Assembly: GCA_913052475.1 (NCBI GenBank)
Contig: CAJXEJ010000023.1
Coordinates: 1-37,909 of the forward strand
Length of the DNA stretch: 37,909 bases
Direction of reading: 5' to 3'
Source: an uncultured Dehalococcoidia bacterium
Lineage (GTDB): Bacteria > Chloroflexota > Dehalococcoidia > Lucifugimonadales > Lucifugimonadaceae
Shown here: positions 31,259 to 37,909 of the stretch, piece by piece
Numbering within the stretch: the stretch's first letter is position 1
Layout of the letters: each line of letters opens with the position of its first letter
Position numbers and translations under genes: made by a program
Notes under the pieces: model-generated
Database searches by the model: none
Told to the model about the DNA's origin: nothing
Seen by the model: the letters and a program-made list of their open reading frames with translations, nothing else

Positions 31259-32365
31259 TTGAGATACGTCACACTTCCCAACATGTCACAACTAGAAGAC
31301 CTAATGCGGCCGCACATGGCCAAGATTGCGAGCTACCACGGTGTCGATCCGTCGGTGGAACTCGCCCGCAAAGCAGGGATCAAACCTGAGGAAGTCATTC
31401 GCCTAAACGCCAACGAAAATCCGTACGGGGCTTTCGACAAAATAACCGATGCGCTGACCAATCTCGATCTGCACTTATACCCAGATATTCAACAACGGAA
31501 ACTTCGTGCTGCGTTGAGCGAGTACACCAATCAGCCGGTCGAACGGATCGTTGCGGGTGCTGGTGGTGATGAAATTATTGACCTACTGATGCGTTTATTT
31601 GTTGAACGCGGTCAGAAAGTAATCGACTGCAAGCCGACTTTTGGTATGTATGCCTTCTCAGCAAATATGGCAGACGCGGAGATCGTTTCTGTTCCCCGGA
31701 ATAGTTCGTGGGACATCGATATCCCAGCCATGTTGGAGGTTATCGATGAATCAGCACGCATCGTGTTCCTTGCCTCTCCGAACAACCCAACCGGGAATTT
31801 ACTAACCGAATCCGATGCTTGTGCACTGCTCGACACGGGATTGGTTGTATGTGTCGATGAGACGTACTACGAGTTTTCCGGCAGCACCCTGTGCCACTTG
31901 CTAGAGGAGTACGAAAACCTCGTAATTCTTCGCTCGTTCAGCAAATGGGCAGGTATTGCTGGCCTTCGAGTTGGTTACGCCATCGCTTCGGCAAACTTGA
32001 TTCAACACCTTCTGGATATCAAACAGCCATACAACATCAACATCGCGGGGGAAGCTGCGGTACTAGCAGCACTCGAGCACAAAGAAGAACTACTTGAACG
32101 AGCATCGAGTCTTGTAGAGCAACGTAAGCGTCTGGAAGACGCGATCGGTGAAATGGAAGGTATCTCGTACTACCCTTCTGAAGGAAACTTCTTGCTTTGC
32201 CGATTCGATCGTCGTACTGCTGAAGAGGCGTATGCCGGGCTTGCCGAGCATGGAATCTTCGTTCGTAAGTTCTCTCAGAGCGTTCTGGACGCCTCGCTAA
32301 GGATGAGTGCTGGTACACCGGAACAGACAGACCGGTTAATCGACGCACTCAGAATCGTTGTTTAG
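31259..32365 (+). CDS. hisC: Histidinol-phosphate aminotransferase
   Basis: A PLP aminotransferase of fold type I that makes histidinol phosphate. It has 368 residues from the TTG at 31259, 2 bases after the hisD stop. An ATG at 31283 is the alternative (360 residues); neither has a clear SD, and the same 2-base coupling seen at hisD favours the TTG. Motifs: RLNANENPYG, AGAGGDEIIDLLMR, ASPNNPTGNLL, and K229 in RSFSKWAGIAGLRVGYA for PLP. An Arg in the C-terminal SVLDASLRMSAGT binds the substrate carboxyl/phosphate. Confidence 0.95.
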   Translation: MRYVTLPNMSQLEDLMRPHMAKIASYHGVDPSVELARKAGIKPEEVIRLNANENPYGAFDKITDALTNLDLHLYPDIQQRKLRAALSEYTNQPVERIVAGAGGDEIIDLLMRLFVERGQKVIDCKPTFGMYAFSANMADAEIVSVPRNSSWDIDIPAMLEVIDESARIVFLASPNNPTGNLLTESDACALLDTGLVVCVDETYYEFSGSTLCHLLEEYENLVILRSFSKWAGIAGLRVGYAIASANLIQHLLDIKQPYNINIAGEAAVLAALEHKEELLERASSLVEQRKRLEDAIGEMEGISYYPSEGNFLLCRFDRRTAEEAYAGLAEHGIFVRKFSQSVLDASLRMSAGTPEQTDRLIDALRIVV

Positions 32366-32443
32366 TCAGCTCTCCGGCAGTTAGCATCGTAGTAGCGTCG
32401 AAAATATGTAAGCGATGTAAATTGTGAGATCAAAGGGACAGGC

Positions 32444-33049
32444 ATGCCAGAAAGAGAAGCTCGCGTAGCAACCAATGTCCGCGAGACTGGCGAAAGCAAA
32501 ATAGCGGTAACCGTCAATCTTGACGGTACCGGACAAGTGGATGTCGATACACCTGTCGGCTTCCTGAAGCACATGCTTAATCAAATCGCTCGACACGGTT
32601 TGATCGATCTCAAAGTGGAAGCGAACGGCGACCTCGAAACCGGATCGCACCACACGGTCGAGGACACAGCAATCGTACTGGGCAGGGCAATCGATCAGGC
32701 ACTCGGTGATCGCAAGGGAATCGTGCGAATGGCCGACCGGACTTGCCCTCTGGACGAAGCCCTAACCCACGCTGTACTCGATCTTTCAGGTCGTGGCTAC
32801 GCAGTCGTGAACATGGGCACCGGCAACAATGTTGGTGAATTCCCTATGGATCTTGCACGCCATTTCTTCGAAGCAATGGCGATCGAAGGTAGGTTCTGCT
32901 TACACATTCGTGTACTGGCTGGTCAGAACGAGCACCACATGATCGAATCGGCGTTCAAGGCGTTCGCACGTGCGCTCAAAGACGCTTCGCGAATCGATGA
33001 ACGAAACCCCGACGGTGTGCCAAGCACCAAGGGCACGCTAACCGATTAA
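32444..33049 (+). CDS. hisB: Imidazoleglycerol-phosphate dehydratase
   Basis: Dehydrates imidazole glycerol phosphate; a Mn-dependent enzyme that forms a 24-mer. It has 201 residues, the monofunctional form without a phosphatase domain. Metal-binding repeats are HHTVED (69-74) and NEHHMIES; FKAFARALKDA and STKGTLTD close the protein. The usual P-M-D-E-A-L block is CPLDEAL. The ATG lies 78 bases after hisC. It is the last gene of the histidine run here; hisA, hisF, hisH and hisI are not in the window. It faces purS across 47 bases. Confidence 0.96.
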   Translation: MPEREARVATNVRETGESKIAVTVNLDGTGQVDVDTPVGFLKHMLNQIARHGLIDLKVEANGDLETGSHHTVEDTAIVLGRAIDQALGDRKGIVRMADRTCPLDEALTHAVLDLSGRGYAVVNMGTGNNVGEFPMDLARHFFEAMAIEGRFCLHIRVLAGQNEHHMIESAFKAFARALKDASRIDERNPDGVPSTKGTLTD

Positions 33050-33096
33050 GGCACCGCTGTATCTGGGCTAGTTATCGAAAATCTCAGACGACGGAA

Positions 33097-33345
33097 CTAA
33101 ACTGCTTCGAGTTCGTACGTAAACGTCTCGATAACGGGGTTGGCGAGCAACTTCACGCACATCAACTCAACGTCGGTTTCTGCCGCAGTCTGATCGCTAC
33201 TGTCGATCTTCACCTCGAAGTACTTGCCGGCGCGCAGCGAATCGACTGAATCGAAACCCAGTCGGCCGAGTGCACGCGCGATCGTCAAACCCTGCGGATC
33301 GTTGACTGTGGGCTTTAGCGATACGTGAATCTTTGCGAGAAACAT
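33097..33345 (-). CDS. purS: Phosphoribosylformylglycinamidine synthase subunit PurS
   Basis: The small structural subunit of the three-part FGAM synthase (PurS-PurQ-PurL) in purine synthesis. From the ATG at 33345 it has 82 residues, starting MFLAKIHVSLKPTVNDPQG, the family's usual N-terminus. A GTG at 33378 would add 11 basic residues not seen in the family. Other signatures are LGFDSVDSLRAGKYFEV and LLANPVIETFTYE. PurQ and PurL, normally next door, are absent: the downstream side is the convergent hisB. It follows DUF3105 after 54 bases. Confidence 0.92.
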   Translation of the reverse strand: MFLAKIHVSLKPTVNDPQGLTIARALGRLGFDSVDSLRAGKYFEVKIDSSDQTAAETDVELMCVKLLANPVIETFTYELEAV

Positions 33346-33399
33346 TCGGTGCTTTCTGTTCTTGCTACTGGTGGTCACCCAAGCAGTGCTGGGCGAACC

Positions 33400-34074
33400 C
33401 TAATACTCGTTGTAGAGAACGCTTTCGGGTCCACGATTCTGATACTCATCAATGAACAACAGAATCTGATCGGTATCCACTTCGTCCAGATACAGATGAT
33501 GCCGCCATGAAGTGATGGCGATTTTGCTGGGTAAACCCGGGTAAGGAGCCATGAGGTACTGCGAAGGGTTGAGAGGAATAATATCATCAAGTGCCTTAAC
33601 GATCTCCGGGCACACTTCTTCGCAGTCGTAGTGGAATCCGATACCACCATGCACGAGGTTATGAATCAGAACTTCGTCCGGTAACACAGCTTCATATCGC
33701 CCCCAGCGCGCCGGAGCCGATACGCCGACAGGTGTGCTCGCGCTTGCCCAGTGTGGACCTGACGTTGCAGGAACAACCGAGTAAGTCCCATCGTAAGGTC
33801 CGGTGGCATCGATGTGATCATCACCGTCGTTAACGTCGAGTGCGATGTGACCGCCCGTGTTGACACCGGGGATCGGCGTTGTTTGCGTGTTTCTCGGAAC
33901 CACTAGAGCGGCAATAAATACGATTGCGAAAAGTAGCCCGGCGGATCCGATGAGGATGCGTTTCCGTCGTGCTCGCGCCCGACTCCGAGTTCGTCGTTCT
34001 TCTCGAATCTGCCCTTTGGTCATACCTCGCCGATTTACCGGACGGGTTGTTGCTTTGCGCTTTGTTTCTGCCAT
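33400..34074 (-). CDS. DUF3105 membrane-anchored protein
   Basis: A 224-residue protein of the DUF3105 family, function unknown. A very basic N-terminal tail (RRTRSRARARRKR) precedes a single membrane span (ILIGSAGLLFAIVFIAALVV, about residues 40-60), and the domain is outside the membrane. The domain has HWASASTPVG, RWGRYEAVLPDEVLIHNLVH and a His/Cys-rich GFHYDCEEVCPE. A GTG seven codons earlier (34095) is possible, but the ATG at 34074 gives the simpler start. It is inserted between purC and purS in the purine run, which may be only co-location. Confidence 0.8.
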   Translation of the reverse strand: MAETKRKATTRPVNRRGMTKGQIREERRTRSRARARRKRILIGSAGLLFAIVFIAALVVPRNTQTTPIPGVNTGGHIALDVNDGDDHIDATGPYDGTYSVVPATSGPHWASASTPVGVSAPARWGRYEAVLPDEVLIHNLVHGGIGFHYDCEEVCPEIVKALDDIIPLNPSQYLMAPYPGLPSKIAITSWRHHLYLDEVDTDQILLFIDEYQNRGPESVLYNEY

Positions 34075-34124
34075 GCGATCCCAAATGTCACACAAAAATG
34101 TGTGCCAGTAATTTCAACAGCTAT

Positions 34125-35036
34125 CTACAGTACCAGTGACTTGCCCGAGAGTCGCCGGTATGACTCGAGATATCTCGCTTGTGTCTGCTTGACAATCTCG
34201 TCTGGCAACGTGGGCGGAGGTGGCTCTCGGTTCCAATCGGTATCAAGAAGCCATGCCCGTAAAAATTGTTTGTCGAACGCTGGCGGGAAATTTCCCGGAA
34301 CCCAGTCGTTTATGTCCCAGTATCGGCTCGAATCAGGAGTCATTACTTCATCGATTATCGTGAGCTCGCCGTCGACAAATCCAAACTCGAATTTGGTGTC
34401 TACGAGAATCATTCCACGTTCCGCAGCGTAGTCGTGGGCAACCTGAAATACTTCGATGCTCTTTTCTTCGAGAATCTGGTGCGTTTCGACACCAACAAGA
34501 TTTTTAGCATCTTGAGGTGTGAGTGGCATGTCGTGACCCGATTCAGCCTTAGTTGATGGAGTGAATATCGGTTCGGAGAATCTATCCGCAGCTTTAATAT
34601 CCTCGGGTAGTGGCTCTCCGTTCATCGTTCCAGACTCTTCGTATTCAACCCAGGCCGAGCCGGCGATGTAGTTGCGCACAACGCACTCGATGTCGAGCCG
34701 CTGTGCCTTCTTGATAACCATTGACCGGCGAGCAAGCTCTAGCGGAAGACCGACAAGCGCTCCAGTACGTTCGACATACGCCATCGCAGCCTCATCGCTT
34801 GCCGTGGCAATCACATGATTGGGCATGACATGATCGATGACATCGAACCAGAAAGATGACATCTGGGTCAGGATAACTCCCTTGCCAGGAATCGGCTGAT
34901 CCATCACAACATCGAACGCCGAGATGCGATCAGAAGCCACCATAAGCAAACGATCGTCTCCGAGATCGTAGGTATCGCGGACTTTTCCGCGGTAGAGCAA
35001 ACCCGGTAGGTTCGTTTCGAAGACAGCGCTAGACAA
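34125..35036 (-). CDS. purC: Phosphoribosylaminoimidazole-succinocarboxamide synthase (SAICAR synthase)
   Basis: Joins aspartate to CAIR with ATP. The frame is open upstream to 35087, but that part lies inside purB. The TTG at 35034-35036 gives MSSAVFETNLPGL, the normal family start, and 303 residues; a GTG at 35045 is the other option. Signatures are RGKVRDTYDLGDDRLLMVAS, SDRISAFDVVMDQPIPGKG, ECVVRNYIAGSAW and VDTKFEFG. It is the longer form usual in eukaryote-like and many marine bacterial lineages. It overlaps the purB stop (35029-35031) by 8 bases, so coupling is expected. Confidence 0.93.
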   Translation of the reverse strand: MSSAVFETNLPGLLYRGKVRDTYDLGDDRLLMVASDRISAFDVVMDQPIPGKGVILTQMSSFWFDVIDHVMPNHVIATASDEAAMAYVERTGALVGLPLELARRSMVIKKAQRLDIECVVRNYIAGSAWVEYEESGTMNGEPLPEDIKAADRFSEPIFTPSTKAESGHDMPLTPQDAKNLVGVETHQILEEKSIEVFQVAHDYAAERGMILVDTKFEFGFVDGELTIIDEVMTPDSSRYWDINDWVPGNFPPAFDKQFLRAWLLDTDWNREPPPPTLPDEIVKQTQARYLESYRRLSGKSLVL

Positions 35037-36345
35037 TGGCGACACCCGAGATTCCCACTCGGTTGTAGATGTGATCAACGTGCTCAAGATAGAAGTTGTA
35101 GTCGAACAGGTCGTCCAACGCCTCGACCGAAACTTTGGCAGAGACTACCGGATCGGTTTTGACCAGTTCTCTGAAATCGAGCTCTTCGTCCCATGAACGC
35201 ATTGAATTACGCTGAACAGCGTCGTAAGCGTCATCTCGATCTACGCCGTTTTCGACGAGCAACAACATTACCCTCGGTGAAAAAACAAGGCCGCGAGTGG
35301 CTTCGAGGTTCTGCATCATCCGATCCTCGTGAACGACCATGTCGGTGATGATGCCGGTCATCAAACTCATGATGTAATCGAGTCCAAGCGAGGCGTCGGG
35401 CAGGATCATGCGTTCAGCCGACGAGTGTGAGATGTCACGCTCGTGCCACAGAGCGACGTTTTCGAGTGCAGTGATCGAATGACCGCGAATAAGTCGTGCT
35501 AGTCCGCATATCCGCTCTGAGAGCTCAGGATTCCGCTTGTGGGGCATCGACGAGGAACCTTTAGTCACGTATCCGGGCTTACCGAACGGCTCCTCAATCT
35601 CTCGAACTTCTGTTCGCTGGAGACCTCGAATCTCGGTCGCCATCTTGTCGAGTGTTGCAGCAATCAGTGATAGGACCTGAACATATTCGGCGTGCCTGTC
35701 ACGTTGAATAACCTGATTGGAGACCTCGGCAGGGGACAGGTTCAGCTGCCGACAGACCGATTCTTCGATAACCGGTGGTACCGATGCGAATGTTCCGACA
35801 GGCCCCGAGAGCATTCCAACGGCTACGCGTGAACGGGCGGATGCCAAGCGGTCGCGGTTGCGGTTCATTTCGGCAAACCACAAAGCAAGTTTCATACCAA
35901 AACTCATTGGCTCAGCATGGATACCGTGCGAACGACCAATGCACGGCGTGTTCTTGTGTTCGATAGCGCACACACGAAGGGCGTTGAGTAGTTCGACAAG
36001 TCCTTTATCGAGCAGATCGCACGACTGTGTCAGTTGCATGCTTAGTGAAGTGTCTTTAACATCATTGGAAGTTAGGCCGTGGTGGACCCATCGACTTTCT
36101 GGACCGAGGCTTTCACCGACCGACCGGGTGAACGAAACTATGTCGTGCTTGGTCTCGTCGAACCATCGATAGTATGCAGCGCGATCAAACTTCGCGTTGC
36201 GAATTTTCGCCATATCGGCTTCAGGAACTACACCTTCGTCGGTCCATGCCTGCGAGGCTGCAATTTCAACTTGTAGCCACAGATCGAATGCGTTGTCTTC
36301 CGACCAAATCGCACTCATTTCGGGTCGAGAATATCGTGGAATCAC
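35029..36345 (-). CDS. purB: Adenylosuccinate lyase
   Basis: Cleaves SAICAR and adenylosuccinate, so it acts twice in purine synthesis. It has 438 residues. The fumarase/aspartase-superfamily signature GSSSMPHKRNPE is present, with HHGLTSNDVKDTS and GRSHGIHAEPMSFG as the other active-site regions. The ATG starts MIPRYSRPEMSAIWSED, as in typical bacterial PurB. It lies 4 bases after the HAD phosphatase stop and overlaps purC, so the run is tightly coupled. Confidence 0.97.
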   Translation of the reverse strand: MIPRYSRPEMSAIWSEDNAFDLWLQVEIAASQAWTDEGVVPEADMAKIRNAKFDRAAYYRWFDETKHDIVSFTRSVGESLGPESRWVHHGLTSNDVKDTSLSMQLTQSCDLLDKGLVELLNALRVCAIEHKNTPCIGRSHGIHAEPMSFGMKLALWFAEMNRNRDRLASARSRVAVGMLSGPVGTFASVPPVIEESVCRQLNLSPAEVSNQVIQRDRHAEYVQVLSLIAATLDKMATEIRGLQRTEVREIEEPFGKPGYVTKGSSSMPHKRNPELSERICGLARLIRGHSITALENVALWHERDISHSSAERMILPDASLGLDYIMSLMTGIITDMVVHEDRMMQNLEATRGLVFSPRVMLLLVENGVDRDDAYDAVQRNSMRSWDEELDFRELVKTDPVVSAKVSVEALDDLFDYNFYLEHVDHIYNRVGISGVAIV

Positions 36346-36349
36346 TGTT

Positions 36350-37048
36350 CTATTGCGCTCCGTTTGCTGACATCTTGTCTACGACGTAGCTAAGTACCGG
36401 TCCAAAATCATCGCCAAATTCCGTTGCTGGAATCCGGTTCTCATTACAGTAGGCGAGAAGCCTTCCCGTGGCGAACACCGTGTCGGCGGCATTTGCAGCC
36501 GCACACGAATCAGAATTCGATCCGTCGCCCACGAAAATCACTTCGTCGCCCTCGGCTTCCTTCAGGCTATTGATCACCGCGCATTTGCAGGTAACCCAAT
36601 CGCCTTCACAAGTTTTTTCGGTCGAAGGGTAATCGTATCGAAATGGGGGTAGTTCTGTCGGACTCGAAACAATTCTTCCACTATGAATTTCTATCTTCTG
36701 AAGATCAACTTTGTCCAGCACCGGTCGGATGTAGACATCCAAACCGGCTGAAGCGACTGCCACTTTGCCACCCTTATGCCAGATACGCTCGGCGACTTCT
36801 CGTGCCAACGAGCGAACTGAAGCTCCTTCTGCGGCTCGTTCTGACATCCTGCCGGGTGATTCATCAATCTGATCGAATACTTCCTCCTGATACTCACGCA
36901 ACGTTGTAGTATCAGATTGATAACGTGATCTCGCCTCATCCAATCGCTCTTCCGAAACGTAGCCTCGAAACATCAGTGCACCGACGAATGTTGTTGCCAG
37001 AGTGCTGTCGAAATCGAACACGATATGAGTCTTGGGGATAGTTGTCAT
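36350..37048 (-). CDS. HAD-superfamily phosphatase (PSPase/MtnX-like)
   Basis: A 232-residue HAD hydrolase. Motif I is D12-F-D14-S-T16; a cap region follows; motif II Ser is in VASAGLDVY; motif III Lys and the DD-type motif IV appear as FVGDGSNSD. A CTCKCAVI Cys cluster near residue 153 recalls MtnX (methionine salvage) and phosphoserine-phosphatase relatives. The substrate is not known. The ATG overlaps the purD stop by four bases and purB follows 4 bases after its stop, so it is fully embedded in the purine run. It could serve a purine-linked phosphate ester, but that is only inferred from context. Confidence 0.82.
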   Translation of the reverse strand: MTTIPKTHIVFDFDSTLATTFVGALMFRGYVSEERLDEARSRYQSDTTTLREYQEEVFDQIDESPGRMSERAAEGASVRSLAREVAERIWHKGGKVAVASAGLDVYIRPVLDKVDLQKIEIHSGRIVSSPTELPPFRYDYPSTEKTCEGDWVTCKCAVINSLKEAEGDEVIFVGDGSNSDSCAAANAADTVFATGRLLAYCNENRIPATEFGDDFGPVLSYVVDKMSANGAQ

Positions 37049-37909
37049 GATGAACCCTGAACCGCTCGTTCCGCGATATCTTGTCGAAACCGCATTCCGT
37101 TGAACGAAATCCGTTCCACACCAGCGTACGCGGCGGCGCGCGATTCCTCGATCGTGTCACCAGAACCAGCGACGCCAAGTACACGACCACCGGAGGTCAC
37201 AAACGCACCATCGTCGTTCCGTGCTGTCCCGGCGTGGAACACGAGCCCGTACTCTTCTGCCGCTTCAATTCCATTTATCTCAACACCGGTCTCATACGAA
37301 CCTGGGTAGCCTTCTGACACTGCGACAACACACGTGTGCGCTGTGTCGGACCAACGAACTTCCTGTTCATCGAGTCGATGTTCGGCCACCGCCAGACAGA
37401 TCTCGAGAAGATCGGATTCGAGCATCGGCATCAGAATCTGTGTCTCGGGGTCACCGAATCTGCAGTTGAATTCGATAACTTTGGGACCATATTCTGTGAC
37501 CATCAGGCCAGCGTAGAGAATTCCAGAAAATGAACTATTTTCACTGACGAGTGCGCGGGCAGCAGGTTCGAGAATTTCATTCCGGATCTGATCAGCCAAC
37601 TCTTGCGTCCAGAACTCAGGTGGACCGTATGCTCCCATGCCACCCGTATTCAGACCGATATCACCATCGCCGATTCGCTTGTAGTCGCACGAAGCGATCT
37701 CAGCAGAAACGTGCTCGCCGTCGAGGAACGCAAACACACTGACTTCGGGCCCGGTCATACGTTCGGCAAGCAGTATTCGTGACGACGACTCGCCAAAAAC
37801 CGCGTCATCGAGCATCTCAACGATCGCGGTGTCCAGATCTTCGTACGTTTCAGGAATGATCACACCCTTGCCGGCAGCAAGACCGTCGGCCTTCACAACG
37901 AGAGAACCC
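37045..37909 (-). CDS. purD: Phosphoribosylamine--glycine ligase (5' cut by window)
   Basis: The ATP-grasp enzyme that makes GAR from phosphoribosylamine and glycine. Only the C-terminal 287 codons or so are visible; the frame is open to the window edge, and the valine codon at 37896 is not a real start (LVV precedes KADGLAAGKGV). Motifs seen: ADGLAAGKGVIIPET (ATP-grasp), GPEVSVFAFLDG, GLNTGGMGAYGPP, EFNCRFGDPETQ (metal/ATP) and the C-terminal VFHAGTARNDDGAFVTSGGR. Ends with an ATGA overlap to the HAD gene. Confidence 0.96.
   Translation of the reverse strand, partial: GSLVVKADGLAAGKGVIIPETYEDLDTAIVEMLDDAVFGESSSRILLAERMTGPEVSVFAFLDGEHVSAEIASCDYKRIGDGDIGLNTGGMGAYGPPEFWTQELADQIRNEILEPAARALVSENSSFSGILYAGLMVTEYGPKVIEFNCRFGDPETQILMPMLESDLLEICLAVAEHRLDEQEVRWSDTAHTCVVAVSEGYPGSYETGVEINGIEAAEEYGLVFHAGTARNDDGAFVTSGGRVLGVAGSGDTIEESRAAAYAGVERISFNGMRFRQDIAERAVQGSS

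Noticed and set aside
1-37909. CRISPR array, tRNA/rRNA genes, insertion sequences, prophage or toxin-antitoxin operon
   Set aside because: No spaced direct repeats, no T-loop-type GGTTC sequences in the gaps examined, no transposase or integrase; the PIN-like start near 17306 is only about 40 codons long inside a relic.

Overview
The window reads as an ordinary bacterial chromosome segment with dense genes, short spacers and many stop/start overlaps, and an AT/GC balance near one half by eye. The genes point to the Chloroflexota, most likely a marine SAR202-type lineage. That placement is inference. It rests on the mandelate-racemase-type enolase gene beside DUF4432 epimerases and amidohydrolases, the ThrC/NIL/MoaD trio, and the housekeeping gene content; no rRNA is present to confirm it. 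Both ends are cut through genes (comM tail at the left, purD at the right). I saw no tRNA, rRNA, CRISPR array, transposase or integrase.

Left part (1-7391): a comM tail, ribonuclease D, a thiolase, an ATC-hydrolase-family protein, a two-finger zf-TFIIB protein, an unrecognised 190-residue protein and an MscS channel, all on the plus strand. Facing them is a broken trehalose-6-phosphate-synthase-type (GT20) gene. Next (7571-14868) come a sigma70-like promoter, alaS, ruvX (with an apparent AUC start) and the shikimate genes aroE-aroC-aroK-aroB, ending at a hairpin.

Middle part (15054-26479): on the minus strand, threonine synthase, a NIL-domain protein and a MoaD/ThiS sulfur carrier whose diglycine is capped by two residues. 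A decayed stretch follows, with an ABC-ATPase relic. Then comes an accessory catabolic region: an amidohydrolase, an EamA transporter, a receiver-domain remnant, two DUF4432 sugar-epimerase paralogues around a divergent enolase-superfamily dehydratase / zinc alcohol dehydrogenase pair, an aldo/keto reductase and a second amidohydrolase. Together these parts resemble a non-phosphorylating sugar oxidation route (mutarotase, sugar dehydrogenase, lactonase, sugar-acid dehydratase, keto-deoxy-acid dehydrogenase) of the kind known for L-fucose. A perfect inverted repeat in the divergent promoter region is a candidate operator.

Right part (26520-37909): a DegV protein (minus), then a tight histidine run hisZ-hisG-hisD-hisC-hisB (plus). 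Convergent to it is a minus-strand purine run purD-HAD phosphatase-purB-purC-DUF3105-purS. The observations most worth checking are the sugar cluster with its operator-like repeat, the capped sulfur carrier beside ThrC, the ruvX AUC start, the double-frameshifted GT20 gene with a slippery heptamer exactly at the shift, and a long-form HisG paired with HisZ.
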